A stretch of DNA of 64,000 nt from Glaciecola petra (GTDB taxonomy: Bacteria > Pseudomonadota > Gammaproteobacteria > Enterobacterales > Alteromonadaceae), in the NCBI RefSeq assembly GCF_031846345.1, contig NZ_JAVRHX010000001.1, forward strand, positions 1,612,001-1,676,000. The letters run 5' to 3'. The position numbers and the translations under genes were made by a program. Positions 17,328 through 26,754 of this stretch are shown piece by piece. The notes below the pieces were generated by a model, which was not told the DNA's origin, ran no database searches, and saw only the letters and a list, made by a program, of their open reading frames with translations. The first letter of the stretch is position 1; the number at the start of each line of letters is the position of its first letter.

Positions 17328-17354
17328 CAATCGAGGCGTTTTTAGCCTCGATTG
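17328..17354. terminator. Hairpin between convergent genes, probable bidirectional terminator
   Basis: CAATCGAGGC-GTTTTTA-GCCTCGATTG, a perfect 10-bp stem between the MDR gene and the convergent acuI. No long T-run follows on either strand, so termination is inferred from position and stem strength. Confidence 0.55.
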
Positions 17355-17419
17355 CTTGGCAATAAGCTAGATTTCGGTTCAAGGCGAGATCGAATAAAAC
17401 GCGCTTTTACAAATTATAA

Positions 17420-18421
17420 TCAGCTTATTTTAACCAAATAACGTCCAACTACTTGCCCTTTAAAAAAACGGTCTAAGTATTCTGGCGTTTGGTCTAAACT
17501 GATTTCTTCACAATAACTCGACAAATTAGCTAATTTCATATCGCTAGCCACTCGCGACCAAACAGCTTGTTTATCTGCTAAGGGAATATATACAGAATCC
17601 ACACCCAGTAGTGATATACCTCGTGTTATAAACGGTAAAACCGTCATTGATAGCATCGGAGATGATGCTAATCCACAGCTCGCTACAGCGCCACCTGACT
17701 TTACTTGCTTTAGTAAGTTGGCCAAGTAATCGCCACCCAAGGTATCAATCGCGTTCGCCCATAGTTCACGACCCGCAGGTTTGTCTTGCACTTTGTTTAT
17801 TTCGTCACGATGCAACACTTCACTCGCTCCGAGTTTTATAAGATAGTCACTTTTTTCAGGCTTTCCCGAAAACGCAACAACCTCATAGCCAAGTTGTTTT
17901 AGTAAAGCAACGCTGATACTCCCTACTCCGCCGGTTGCGCCGGTGACAGCTACTTTACCTTGGCTTGGTTGCATGCCCATTTTTTCTAATTTTTGGATAC
18001 ATAATGCTGCTGTTACACCACCTGTGCCGTAAATCATACTTTCGCGCAAACTAAGTGTAGAAGGACAAGCTACCGCCCAATCAGCTGGTATAGATATCTT
18101 TTGCCCAAGGCCACCGGCAGTGTTCATACCTAAATCATATCCAAATACCAGAACCTCTTGCCCTGGTTCAAAGCTTCCTGACTCATCACTCACTACAACA
18201 CCTGCTGCATCTATCCCAGGAGTATGCGGATATTGCTGAGTAATACGTTTATTACCATTAGCGGACATAGCGTCTTTGTAGTTTAAAGAGGAATATTTAA
18301 CGTCTATTACTAATTCATTATTTGGTAAATCCTTGATATTTCGTTCCACTATTGTTTTCGTAAAAGTTTTTTCGCTAGTTTCCTCTACAACTAAAGCTTT
18401 GAATGTAGTATTTGCTGACAT
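17420..18421 (-). CDS. acuI: Acrylyl-CoA reductase-type oxidoreductase (YhdH/AcuI family)
   Basis: NADPH-dependent MDR protein of 333 aa. Sequence typical of the YhdH/YhfP/AcuI group: FKALVVEE N-terminus, SSLNYKDAMSANG, HTPGIDAAGVVVSDE, and the cofactor motif VTGATGGVGSISVALLKQLG. In marine bacteria this enzyme detoxifies acryloyl-CoA from DMSP or 3-hydroxypropionate metabolism; that role is family knowledge and nothing in the neighbourhood proves it. No DMSP lyase is in the window. Confidence 0.9.
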   Translation of the reverse strand: MSANTTFKALVVEETSEKTFTKTIVERNIKDLPNNELVIDVKYSSLNYKDAMSANGNKRITQQYPHTPGIDAAGVVVSDESGSFEPGQEVLVFGYDLGMNTAGGLGQKISIPADWAVACPSTLSLRESMIYGTGGVTAALCIQKLEKMGMQPSQGKVAVTGATGGVGSISVALLKQLGYEVVAFSGKPEKSDYLIKLGASEVLHRDEINKVQDKPAGRELWANAIDTLGGDYLANLLKQVKSGGAVASCGLASSPMLSMTVLPFITRGISLLGVDSVYIPLADKQAVWSRVASDMKLANLSSYCEEISLDQTPEYLDRFFKGQVVGRYLVKIS

Positions 18422-18512
18422 TATTTTTCCTTTATGTTTAGGCTTTGTTTTTAGACGCTATTGATTGAGTAATGCATTGAAAGCAAGGTTTAGAGAACAC
18501 TGTCATCCTAGT

Positions 18513-19007
18513 TTACTTTCTTAATCTCATTATAGTGACTAGATTACCTAAAATAACAATAGTTTCTAGCAATATACCACCAATGGATAAGATCATGGCG
18601 TTGTGTGTTAACCAGCAAATGGCACCAAATATAAACGCCAAACGCATGCGAATGCCCTGCAAAAAGAAAATACTAAAAGTACCAAAGCAAGAACCCAAAA
18701 TAGGTAAAATACTTAGTGGGGATTGATACAAATATGCCCCCCAAGCAATGTTAATAACAATAAAAATAACGCCTAGCCAAACTTTATTGTATTTCAGTGA
18801 GATGAATGTACGAATTAAGTTAAGCAAATTGGCGGCGCTTGCGGTGGCCGCTCCCATGAGATAAAAGTGAATCACTTGGCTGGCGAAAAGACAAAGCATA
18901 TAAAGCTTTAGTTTGTCGTCGTTTTTTTGGAGAAAAGTCACTAAACCAAAAACAAACGCCAAAAGACCAAAGCCTTGAGCAACTAATGACCCAAAATTAT
19001 TTTCCAT
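18513..19007 (-). CDS. ygjV: YgjV-family inner-membrane protein
   Basis: 164 aa, very hydrophobic, with about five or six membrane segments from residue ~8 onward. The GFGLLAFVFGLVTFLQKNDD N-terminus, the HFYLMGAATASAANLLNLIR segment and the C-terminal HNAMILSIGGILLETIVI are typical of YgjV (Pfam Imp-YgjV). Function unknown in the family. Monocistronic by context. Confidence 0.88.
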   Translation of the reverse strand: MENNFGSLVAQGFGLLAFVFGLVTFLQKNDDKLKLYMLCLFASQVIHFYLMGAATASAANLLNLIRTFISLKYNKVWLGVIFIVINIAWGAYLYQSPLSILPILGSCFGTFSIFFLQGIRMRLAFIFGAICWLTHNAMILSIGGILLETIVILGNLVTIMRLRK

Positions 19008-19216
19008 ATTGTATAGGTATCACTATTGGCTATTTACTAATTTATTCATCAACACCTTCGTTTTTTATTGTTGTGCTTATATCGTATATGCGCTTTAAGA
19101 TATTACACTAAGCATTAGAATATGAGTATACTTTCATGTTAAGGCTAAATATTTAATTAGCATCAAGCTAAATACACAACTAAGCTATCGCATATTGATA
19201 AAAGATAGGAATCTCA

Positions 19217-20128
19217 ATGAATAAAAACGCCCCGTTCCAAATCAAAGCAACAATGATATTGCTAATATCTATGATCATTTTGACCGCATGCTCAAAAGAC
19301 AATACGCCTATAGATACTGACTTTGACAAAGCAAAGGTAAAAGAAGCGGTCGCATATGGACGCTTTGTGCCTGAGCGCAATGACGATTTCGCTTGGGAGA
19401 ATGATAAAGTTGCTTTTAGAGTCTATGGCCCTGCAGCTCCGCTTAAAGGGCACTCTAGTGGCGTCGATGCATGGTTTAAAAGGGTGGAATATTCCATCAT
19501 TGACAAATGGTACAAGAATCATCTAAGTGGTATTTCGTATCACACTGATCATGGCGAAGGCTACGACCCGTATCATACAGGCATTAGCAGAGGCGTTGGT
19601 GCCACCGCTATTTGGGTAGATAACAAACCATACGCAGCCCACAGTTTCAAACGCTATACAATACACGAAAGTGGTGGCAATAAGGTTTCATTTACTTTGG
19701 AATATGAATGGTACACACCGCTAGGCATCGTTAAAGAATTGAAAACGATAACATTACCATTAGGCTCACAATTATTTTCAGTTGATTCTGTATTTACTCT
19801 TGACGGTGAACCCGCAATTTTACCTATCGCGATTGGTGTGACAAGTCATGACGAAAAAGCCCAAGTATATTCAAATAAAGAAACAGGTCGTATTTCGACA
19901 TGGGAAGTCATACATGATTATGGCGTTGGTACAGGCGCCATTATGGAGCCTAGTTTAATTGATGACATTCAGCATATTACAAGCGACATAAAAGACGAAA
20001 GTCACATTTGGATATTTACTACAACAGATGCGAATGGAAAATTGTCCTATAAGGCTGGATTTGCTTGGGAGCATGCAAACGAGATTACGAGCAATGAACA
20101 ATGGGTCGCTTATTTAGATAATTTTTAA
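19217..20128 (+). CDS. DUF4861-family lipoprotein
   Basis: 303 aa. Lipoprotein signal with lipobox ILTAC near residue 19, so it is exported and lipid-anchored. The body (RFVPERNDDFAWENDKVAFR, then WYKNHLSGISYHTDHGEGYD and HESGGNKVSFTLEYEWY) matches DUF4861, a family found in polysaccharide- and uronate-use loci; its catalytic role is unclear. It converges on, and overlaps by 4 bases, the Gfo/Idh gene of the sugar-oxidoreductase operon. ATG 19217 is preceded by AGGAAT. Confidence 0.82.
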   Translation: MNKNAPFQIKATMILLISMIILTACSKDNTPIDTDFDKAKVKEAVAYGRFVPERNDDFAWENDKVAFRVYGPAAPLKGHSSGVDAWFKRVEYSIIDKWYKNHLSGISYHTDHGEGYDPYHTGISRGVGATAIWVDNKPYAAHSFKRYTIHESGGNKVSFTLEYEWYTPLGIVKELKTITLPLGSQLFSVDSVFTLDGEPAILPIAIGVTSHDEKAQVYSNKETGRISTWEVIHDYGVGTGAIMEPSLIDDIQHITSDIKDESHIWIFTTTDANGKLSYKAGFAWEHANEITSNEQWVAYLDNF

Positions 20129-21210
20129 ACCAAATTATCTTCTGCTTGTTGTTGCGCCAACATACTTAACTCCGCCGCTTTGAATACGTGTTCTTGCGAC
20201 ATTGAGTTTTGTGTTCTGTTAATACAATCAAGTATGAGTTGCCCAAAAAAGGGAAAGCTTGATTGACCTGTACAATCAAGCTCGTGCTCGCCGTTTTCGT
20301 CGGTCAAAAACAACTTTGAAGATGGGGCTTGGCGCGCTACGTCGTGATATTTTCGGCACTCAATATTCCCTTTGGTGCCTACAATGAATGTTCGCCCGTC
20401 TCCCCACGTTGCTTGTCCTTTAGGCGTAAACCAATCAACACGCGTATAAAACGAAGCACCATTGCTCGCTGTCATTGAAATTTCACCAAAATCCTCTAAG
20501 CCAGGTTTATCAGCATTATCAAGGTTTGCGACTCGAGCAAAGTTAATATTGGCGTCGCTCACATTTGCATATGTTAAGAACTGTTCGACCTGATGTGAAC
20601 CTATGTCGGTCAATATCCCTCCATATTGGTGCTTGTCGAAGAACCACTCAGGGCGAGTTTCTTTAGATAATCGATGTGGTGCAAGATTGAGTACTTGAAT
20701 AACACGACCAATGGCACCTGCTTCGATCAACTCACCGGCTCTCCAAGCAGCCTCATTATGCAAGCGTTCAGCATAATATACTGAATAAAATTGTCGTGTC
20801 TGTTGAGCGACTTTTTTCACCTCTGACAACTGCGCTAAGGTGGTAAAAGGAGATTTGTCGGTAAAATAGTCTTTCCCAGCCAACATAACTTGTTTACCGA
20901 TACCTGCTCGCAAATTTGGAATAGCGGCTGACACAACAAGCTTAGTGTCTGTATCTGACAATATTTGTTCAAAACTTTGTGCCACAAGCGCTTTTGGATA
21001 TTTTTCACAAAAATCTTTAAGTCTTTTTTGATCAGGATCGTATACATATTTTAAGGTCGCACCCGCTTGCAACAGGCCATTTGTTTGACCATTAATATGA
21101 CCATGATCTAAAAATGCGACTGAAAAATGAAACTCCCCTGCTTTAACAACCTTATTTACTTTGCCAACGGGCGCATAGTTAGCACCGTCTTTTATATCTG
21201 TTTTTTGCAC
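20125..21210 (-). CDS. Gfo/Idh/MocA-family dehydrogenase
   Basis: NAD(P)-dependent sugar or sugar-acid oxidoreductase, 361 aa. The N-terminal Rossmann part is atypical (VAFLDHGHINGQTNGLLQAG instead of a clean GxGxxG). The usual EKP motif reads DKSPF. The C-terminal TDIGSHQVEQFLTY carries the conserved active-site His. Last gene of the minus-strand operon starting at 24603, 10 bases after the transporter. The degenerate cofactor motif suggests a divergent subfamily or tightly bound cofactor. Confidence 0.88.
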   Translation of the reverse strand: MQKTDIKDGANYAPVGKVNKVVKAGEFHFSVAFLDHGHINGQTNGLLQAGATLKYVYDPDQKRLKDFCEKYPKALVAQSFEQILSDTDTKLVVSAAIPNLRAGIGKQVMLAGKDYFTDKSPFTTLAQLSEVKKVAQQTRQFYSVYYAERLHNEAAWRAGELIEAGAIGRVIQVLNLAPHRLSKETRPEWFFDKHQYGGILTDIGSHQVEQFLTYANVSDANINFARVANLDNADKPGLEDFGEISMTASNGASFYTRVDWFTPKGQATWGDGRTFIVGTKGNIECRKYHDVARQAPSSKLFLTDENGEHELDCTGQSSFPFFGQLILDCINRTQNSMSQEHVFKAAELSMLAQQQAEDNLV

Positions 21211-21220
21211 TCAAATGCCC

Positions 21221-22678
21221 TTAAGAAAAATTGATCCATACAGAATACGAAACACTGGCCAATACCGTGATTATGCATGCCATCATGGCTATATTGAATA
21301 AGTATCGTTTGATTCCCCTAGGCATCGCTTCGCCTAAATAATCAGGTTTATTGTGCAATACAGCCCAACCAATATAAGCGACAGGTAACAAAAAACCGCA
21401 TATTGCAGAAGTTGGCAAAACAACATAAGCGCCCATGGTTGACCATACAAACACACCCAAAATTGCCGGAGTGGGTGCTAACAGTGCTAGCTTATATTTT
21501 AGATTGCCCTCTTTCCACTTAAACATTGCTGCAGCTGCCGAGCCACAGCACAGCATATGCATGACCAAAGAGCCCACTGCCATGCCTAAAATACCAAAAG
21601 CAAAAATAAGTCTGCTTGTGACTTCATCTAAGCCTGCTGACATAAACATTTTGCCCGCTTGAGTCGGGCTAAGCTTTCCTTGAATATCGACACCGCCATC
21701 AAAAAATGCACCGGCTGCTGCAATAGATATTAAACTGGTCACCAATATATAGGGCACGACCAATCCCAAGCCAATATCATAACGTGAGAGCGCTACATGG
21801 GAAGGTGTCCATTTTTTATGTAAAAGTGTGAACCCATAAATAAAGGTCATATTTATGCCTACGGCGCTACCCAAAGCTGCCATTAATACGGTCACTCCTT
21901 GGCTGTCGTTGGGTAGAGAGCTAGGTATATAACCAGCCAGAACTGCTCCCCAGTCAATTTTCCCATTTAAACTGGCACTTATCACTACCCAAGAAAAAGC
22001 TAAAATAACCATTCCACTTAATAATTTAATACCCATTTCAAATATGACAATGGTATTAGTTTTGCCCAAATGAGTCCCTTCTGCATTGGAGTCTGATTCA
22101 TCACTTCCAGCTCTTTTACCATAATTCCATGCGGTAAATGCACACAAGGCCCAAACAGTAATTGCTAAAATCAATAAATAAATATTGCGTAAATTGTTAT
22201 TTTCCTCGTTAACAGAAAAGCCTGTTGATACCACAATGATTTCTTCCAACATAGCCGCACTTAGGGGGTAGTGAGCAAAGCCCCAAATGATGCTAGACGC
22301 AAAAGCCGCAATTGCCCAGCTATAGGCAATCGGTTTATTAACGTGTTTTTTCATAGACTCAAACGGAGACGCCTGAGTATGTAGGGTTTGATAAGAAAGC
22401 GCGAATAGCATAACGCAACCAATCAGCATGGCTATTGGCTGCACCCATAAAAACTCATAGCCAAATAATGCCCCAATGGTTAATGAAGTAACCGCACTGC
22501 CACCGCCAAGTGTCATTGCCCCTTGCAACCAACCAGGGCCACTTAATGCAAAATACTTTGGCATACGCACAAACCAAGCTTGATTATTTAACGCTTCAAG
22601 CACCTGTGCCTCGGAGTTTTGTGCCTTAACTCCTCTCGTTGCCATAGAAGAGGGCTCTGTTTCTAACTGCTCTTTCAT
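21221..22678 (-). CDS. Nramp-like membrane transporter lacking the metal-binding motifs
   Basis: 485 aa with about 11-12 membrane segments. The GPGWLQGAMTLGGGSAVTSL segment (residues ~48-67) aligns with Nramp helix 1, but the metal-coordinating DPGN is replaced by LGGGS (residues 57-61). Helix 6, where Nramp has MPH, reads GINMTFIYG (about residue 275). It therefore keeps the fold but should not carry divalent metals as classical Nramps do. Its place between two Gfo/Idh dehydrogenases suggests a sugar-derived solute, which is inference. It could be another APC-fold family. Confidence 0.78.
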   Translation of the reverse strand: MKEQLETEPSSMATRGVKAQNSEAQVLEALNNQAWFVRMPKYFALSGPGWLQGAMTLGGGSAVTSLTIGALFGYEFLWVQPIAMLIGCVMLFALSYQTLHTQASPFESMKKHVNKPIAYSWAIAAFASSIIWGFAHYPLSAAMLEEIIVVSTGFSVNEENNNLRNIYLLILAITVWALCAFTAWNYGKRAGSDESDSNAEGTHLGKTNTIVIFEMGIKLLSGMVILAFSWVVISASLNGKIDWGAVLAGYIPSSLPNDSQGVTVLMAALGSAVGINMTFIYGFTLLHKKWTPSHVALSRYDIGLGLVVPYILVTSLISIAAAGAFFDGGVDIQGKLSPTQAGKMFMSAGLDEVTSRLIFAFGILGMAVGSLVMHMLCCGSAAAAMFKWKEGNLKYKLALLAPTPAILGVFVWSTMGAYVVLPTSAICGFLLPVAYIGWAVLHNKPDYLGEAMPRGIKRYLFNIAMMACIITVLASVSYSVWINFS

Positions 22679-22694
22679 TATAAATCCTTATACT

Positions 22695-23870
22695 TCAACG
22701 ATAAGAAGCCGACATGTCAACATTTGCCTTACGCAATGACTTTGTTCTTAACGATGAGCTAGCTATTTTCAGATCAAGGTTTTGCTGATATTCACTGCGG
22801 TCAAGCGGTAAACTTACTTCGGTATTTTGCCAAGTTGACAGCAACATCGCATTGGCAATATCGAGTGAAGCAAGGCCATCAGCAGCAGGTGCAATCAATT
22901 CTTCGTTTTTGTCTATCGCTGCCACAAAATTACTCATAATGACGGCATGTTGATTAACCGCCTCCTCAATTTCAATATTTTCCTTGTCAGTGTCTGGCAT
23001 GCCAAACATATCATCGGTTTGTTGACTAAATTCTGCCGTGCTAACACTGTTAGTGCAAAGACTTAAGCGGCCTGAGTTAAACATCAAAGAAGCTTTATCA
23101 CCTATAATATCAAAACGATTGATACCAGGCGCTTCGCCAGTAGAGCCTATAAATAGTCCAGTAGCACCATTGGGATAACGCAAAAATGCAGTGACTTCGT
23201 CTTCGACTTCAATATTATGATATTTGCCAAATTCGCAAAACGCCTTGATTTTGTTTGGCAACCCACAAATCCATTGAAAAACATCGAGATTGTGAATGGC
23301 CTGATTAACGAGCAACCCGCCTCCTTCACCTTTCCACGTGGCTCGCCAGTCGCTCACTTGGTAGTAAATTTCAGGGCGAAACCAATTAGTCATGGTCCAG
23401 TGCGTTCTCTGAATATTACCTAACAGGCCACTGTCGACTATATCTTTCATTTTAGCGAAAACAGGGTCAGTTCGTTGATTAAGCATTAAAGCGAAAACTG
23501 TTTTTGAAGACTGACAAGACAGCAACACCTCCCCTTCATAGGAAGATAATCCTATTGGTTTTTCTAACATGACATGCACATTTTGCTCTAACGCATATTT
23601 TGCAATCTCAAAATGCGACATAGTGGGCGTAGCAATAATGACGGCATCAACCTCCTTGGCATTTACTAAGTCTTGATAATGAGTGTAGTGATTAATATTG
23701 TGTGTTTGTTTATAGTGCAAACTCAATGCATTTTGGTCGCGAGAACAAACAGCGCTAACACATGCACCGGCCACTTTGCGTTCCAATATATTAGAAATAT
23801 GTTGTTGAGCGATATTACCTAAACCCACCACGCCAATATTTATTGTTTTTTTCGCCTCATTTTTTATCAT
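22695..23870 (-). CDS. Gfo/Idh/MocA-family dehydrogenase
   Basis: 391 aa from ATG 23870 (MIKNEAKKTINIG); a TTG at 23891 would add 7 residues. The cofactor motif GVVGLGNIAQQH, the EKP motif in MLEKPIGL and QAIHNLDVFQWICG with the conserved His are all intact, so this is a standard NAD(P)-linked sugar oxidoreductase, unlike its divergent neighbour at 20125. Second gene of the operon, 16 bases before the transporter. Confidence 0.92.
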   Translation of the reverse strand: MIKNEAKKTINIGVVGLGNIAQQHISNILERKVAGACVSAVCSRDQNALSLHYKQTHNINHYTHYQDLVNAKEVDAVIIATPTMSHFEIAKYALEQNVHVMLEKPIGLSSYEGEVLLSCQSSKTVFALMLNQRTDPVFAKMKDIVDSGLLGNIQRTHWTMTNWFRPEIYYQVSDWRATWKGEGGGLLVNQAIHNLDVFQWICGLPNKIKAFCEFGKYHNIEVEDEVTAFLRYPNGATGLFIGSTGEAPGINRFDIIGDKASLMFNSGRLSLCTNSVSTAEFSQQTDDMFGMPDTDKENIEIEEAVNQHAVIMSNFVAAIDKNEELIAPAADGLASLDIANAMLLSTWQNTEVSLPLDRSEYQQNLDLKIASSSLRTKSLRKANVDMSASYR

Positions 23871-23910
23871 TATTTTATTCAATCCTACCAATCATTTTAA
23901 GCAAGCTTCG

Positions 23911-24603
23911 TTAGTCTAGTTCAGTAATATAAACGTTGCGAAACTTAATAATGTTATCTGTTTCTCCGGTTTCAATGAGCTTTTTACTGCCGTGATGTTG
24001 TAAGCCCACTAAACCTTGGCTATCGGTGTTGTCAATAACATGAGTGGTTAAAATGCCATTTACAAATATTTTTATTTCATCACCTTTGCATTCAATTCGG
24101 TACTTGTTCCATTCTAAGTGACGATAGGCATTTGCTAATTCCTCACTCCATTCAGGTATGTAGTTTTCAACAAATTTTTCATCCGGATGAGAGCGCGTAT
24201 CGTGCAAGGGGTGCAACCACTGTCTGCGACCTTGATCATAAAATCCACCGCTCCATTTTCGCGCGCTGGGGTCAACTTCTGCTTGGTATCCAACCGCCAC
24301 CATGCCATTGTCTTGTTGTTGTGTTTGTGCTCGGAAAATGATGCCAGAATTACTATATTCCTGAACATCTGGTAACAGAACCTCTGCTTCAAAAACAAAA
24401 TCACTATATTCACGTTTGGTAGTGAAAAACCAGTTCTCAGTAGAAGATAATACTAGCTCACCATTTTCGTATGTTGCCGTCCCATAGTCATATATATTTT
24501 CAAATTGACTGAGATTTGCATCTAGCAGATAAATACGGTTGTTGCTCGAACACGATAATAAGCCAAACACAATCGCAATTGTTATCAATACCTTTGCGTA
24601 CAT
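23911..24603 (-). CDS. 3-keto-disaccharide hydrolase-like (DUF1080) lipoprotein
   Basis: 230 aa. Lipobox GLLSC (Cys18) marks an outer- or inner-membrane lipoprotein. The jelly-roll domain of the DUF1080 / 3-keto-disaccharide hydrolase family is recognisable by NSGIIFRAQ, GYQAEVDPSARKWSGGFYDQ, YRIECKGDEIKIFVNG and the C-terminal GLVGLQHHGS. Members cleave 3-keto-glycosides or bind carbohydrate. First gene of the four-gene operon running to 20125. The pairing with Gfo/Idh dehydrogenases fits an oxidise-then-cleave pathway. Confidence 0.87.
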   Translation of the reverse strand: MYAKVLITIAIVFGLLSCSSNNRIYLLDANLSQFENIYDYGTATYENGELVLSSTENWFFTTKREYSDFVFEAEVLLPDVQEYSNSGIIFRAQTQQQDNGMVAVGYQAEVDPSARKWSGGFYDQGRRQWLHPLHDTRSHPDEKFVENYIPEWSEELANAYRHLEWNKYRIECKGDEIKIFVNGILTTHVIDNTDSQGLVGLQHHGSKKLIETGETDNIIKFRNVYITELD

Positions 24604-24714
24604 TCTTTTTATCTCCTCTCTTTATTGCCAATCATTATGATCATTGCTTTGTATAGCTTACATCCTTTGTTTGCCAAATCATTTCAAACTATATCTTTTC
24701 CGGCCAAAGCGTAA

Positions 24715-24738
24715 TAGGATTATGCATAAATTATCCTA
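24715..24738. promoter_or_regulatory. Imperfect palindrome, possible operator
   Basis: TAGGAT and ATCCTA arms separated by 12 AT-rich bases that include ATGCAT. It lies between divergent transcription units. No regulator gene is adjacent, so a role is only a guess. Confidence 0.3.
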
Positions 24739-24842
24739 GGTTAGATACATTATATGTTGGAAAAACGTTGGCAACAGTTGAATTTTATAATTTTGAATAA
24801 ACATCGATTTGAAGGCGCATTATTGTTAATGCCTGCCCGATA

Positions 24843-24947
24843 ATGGATGTAAAAAAATTGATTACAGATTTTCAAGCAAATTCCAGTATAATTAGCGCCT
24901 TCCAAATAAACGGTATTGATGTCATTACCGTTCCAATTGAAGATTAA
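24843..24947 (+). CDS. Possible 34-residue leader peptide
   Basis: ATG 24843 to TAA 24945, 5 bases before the ABC transporter start. The peptide begins MDVKKLITDFQANSS and ends TVPIED. There is no good ribosome site, so it may be spurious; its tight spacing suggests possible translational coupling. Confidence 0.3.
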   Translation: MDVKKLITDFQANSSIISAFQINGIDVITVPIED

Positions 24948-24952
24948 TAAAC

Positions 24953-26749
24953 ATGCGAAGTTCTCGCTTTCCAATTAATGAAAATAGCGCATTTAACTGG
25001 CGTGTTTTAAGCAAATTATGGCCATTTTTAACAGAGTTTAAGACCCGAGTTTGGCTTGCTCTTGGTTGCCTTGTTGGCGCAAAACTAGCTAGTGTCACAC
25101 TACCTTTTGTACTCAAGCATATTGTTGACAATCTCAATTTGGAAAGTGCGGCAGAAACCCTGTTAGCTATCATTATTAGTCTCATTATTGCTTATGGCGC
25201 TTTACGCTTAGCAAACGTCCTTTTTGGCGAAATACGCGATATGCTATTTGGTCGGGTAACAGAGCGAGCAATGCGACGGATTGGTTTAAAAGTATTCAAC
25301 CACCTTCATCGTCTTGATTTAGATTTCCATTTATCAAGACAAACGGGAGGGTTATCAAGAGATATTGAACGAGGCACTAGTGGCATTAGTTTCTTGATGC
25401 GCTTTATGGTGTTTAATATAGGTCCTACTCTGCTTGAAATTGCCATGGTTATCGCCGTGCTTTTATACAACTACGGTTTCACATTTGCGACTGTAATTTT
25501 GTCGTCAGTTATCATCTATGTAACGTTTTCAATTAAGGCAACAGATTGGCGTACCAAGTATGTAAAGGAGCTAAATCAAGCCGATAATCTTTCGAACACT
25601 CGGGCCATAGACAGCTTATTAAACTTTGAAACCGTAAAATACTTTAACAATGAAGAATATGAAGCTTCTCGCTACGATGTGGGCCTAGCAAATTGGGAAA
25701 ACGCCCGACGCAAAAATAGGTTGTCTTTGTTTGCCCTGAACGGCGGCCAAGCGCTTATTATTGCGATTGCAATGACCTCTATGCTTGCTTTGGCGGCTAT
25801 TGAAGTAGCAAATGGTGCTATGACCATCGGTGACTTTGTACTGGTCAACGCATTTACGATGCAAATTTTTATGCCGCTTAATTTTTTGGGCTTTGTTTAC
25901 CGAGAAATTCGGGGATCACTTACTAATATCGAAAACCTTTTTGAATTACTCGAAAAAACACCCAAAATTGAAAACAAAGCTGATGCGAAAGATCTAAATG
26001 TCTCTCAAGGTGAAATCACCTTCAAAAACGTTAGTTTTAAATACCATGACAAACGCGACATCATAAAAGATATTTCTTTTACTATTAAGCCAGGCTCTAA
26101 GGTTGCGTTTGTAGGAGAAAGTGGTACTGGCAAATCGACCTTGGTAAAACTTTTGTTTAGGTTTTATGATATCACCAAAGGACAGATCTTAATTGATGGA
26201 CAAGATATAAAAACGGTCACTCAAGAGTCTTTACGTAAGCATATTGGGATTGTCCCTCAAGACACCGTGCTGTTTAATGACACCTTGAATGAAAATATAA
26301 AGTATGGCCAACCAAATGCTAGCCAGCAGGAGATTGACGAAGCAATAGAGCTCGCTCACTTACGCGATTTTATAAGCAAGTTACCAGACAAAGAAAACAC
26401 GCAAGTTGGCGAACGAGGTTTAAAACTTAGCGGCGGCGAAAAACAACGTGTAGCCATTGCCCGCACAATTCTTAAACGTCCGCCTATAATGGTATTTGAT
26501 GAAGCCACTTCGTCACTTGATTCACAATCTGAACGCCTTATCTTAAAAGCATTGAGTAATATCTCTGAGGGACACACAAGCTTTGTGGTTGCCCACAGAC
26601 TCTCAACGATTATTGACGCTGATTGTATTTTTGTATTAAAAGATGGCCAAATTGTTGAGCAAGGAAACCACAAACAACTACTTGATAAGCATGGGGTTTA
26701 TGCTGATTTATGGGCGACTCAGAGCAAAAACATTCCAACTAATACCTAA
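24953..26749 (+). CDS. Atm1/HMT1-type ABC exporter (fused permease-ATPase)
   Basis: 598-aa half-transporter of the inner membrane; the homodimer exports glutathione-linked or heavy-metal-related compounds in relatives such as bacterial Atm1. Six membrane segments fill residues ~20-310; the cytoplasmic HRLDLDFHLSRQTGGLSRDI stretch is diagnostic of the ABCB6/B7/Atm1 group. The ATPase has Walker A GESGTGKST, signature LSGGEKQRVAIART and Walker B IMVFDEATSSLD. Starts at ATG 24953; the alternative in-frame starts are downstream. Confidence 0.92.
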   Translation: MRSSRFPINENSAFNWRVLSKLWPFLTEFKTRVWLALGCLVGAKLASVTLPFVLKHIVDNLNLESAAETLLAIIISLIIAYGALRLANVLFGEIRDMLFGRVTERAMRRIGLKVFNHLHRLDLDFHLSRQTGGLSRDIERGTSGISFLMRFMVFNIGPTLLEIAMVIAVLLYNYGFTFATVILSSVIIYVTFSIKATDWRTKYVKELNQADNLSNTRAIDSLLNFETVKYFNNEEYEASRYDVGLANWENARRKNRLSLFALNGGQALIIAIAMTSMLALAAIEVANGAMTIGDFVLVNAFTMQIFMPLNFLGFVYREIRGSLTNIENLFELLEKTPKIENKADAKDLNVSQGEITFKNVSFKYHDKRDIIKDISFTIKPGSKVAFVGESGTGKSTLVKLLFRFYDITKGQILIDGQDIKTVTQESLRKHIGIVPQDTVLFNDTLNENIKYGQPNASQQEIDEAIELAHLRDFISKLPDKENTQVGERGLKLSGGEKQRVAIARTILKRPPIMVFDEATSSLDSQSERLILKALSNISEGHTSFVVAHRLSTIIDADCIFVLKDGQIVEQGNHKQLLDKHGVYADLWATQSKNIPTNT

Positions 26750-26754
26750 AACCT

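Larger units (their letters stand above)
24604..24952. other. Divergent intergenic region
   Basis: 349 bases between the sugar operon (minus) and the ABC exporter (plus). It contains an imperfect palindrome at 24715-24738 and a possible 34-codon frame at 24843-24947. Nothing else was recognised. Confidence 0.6.

Noticed and set aside
24750..24974. Minus-strand 74-codon frame
   Set aside because: It overlaps the exporter start and the divergent promoter region and has no recognisable features.
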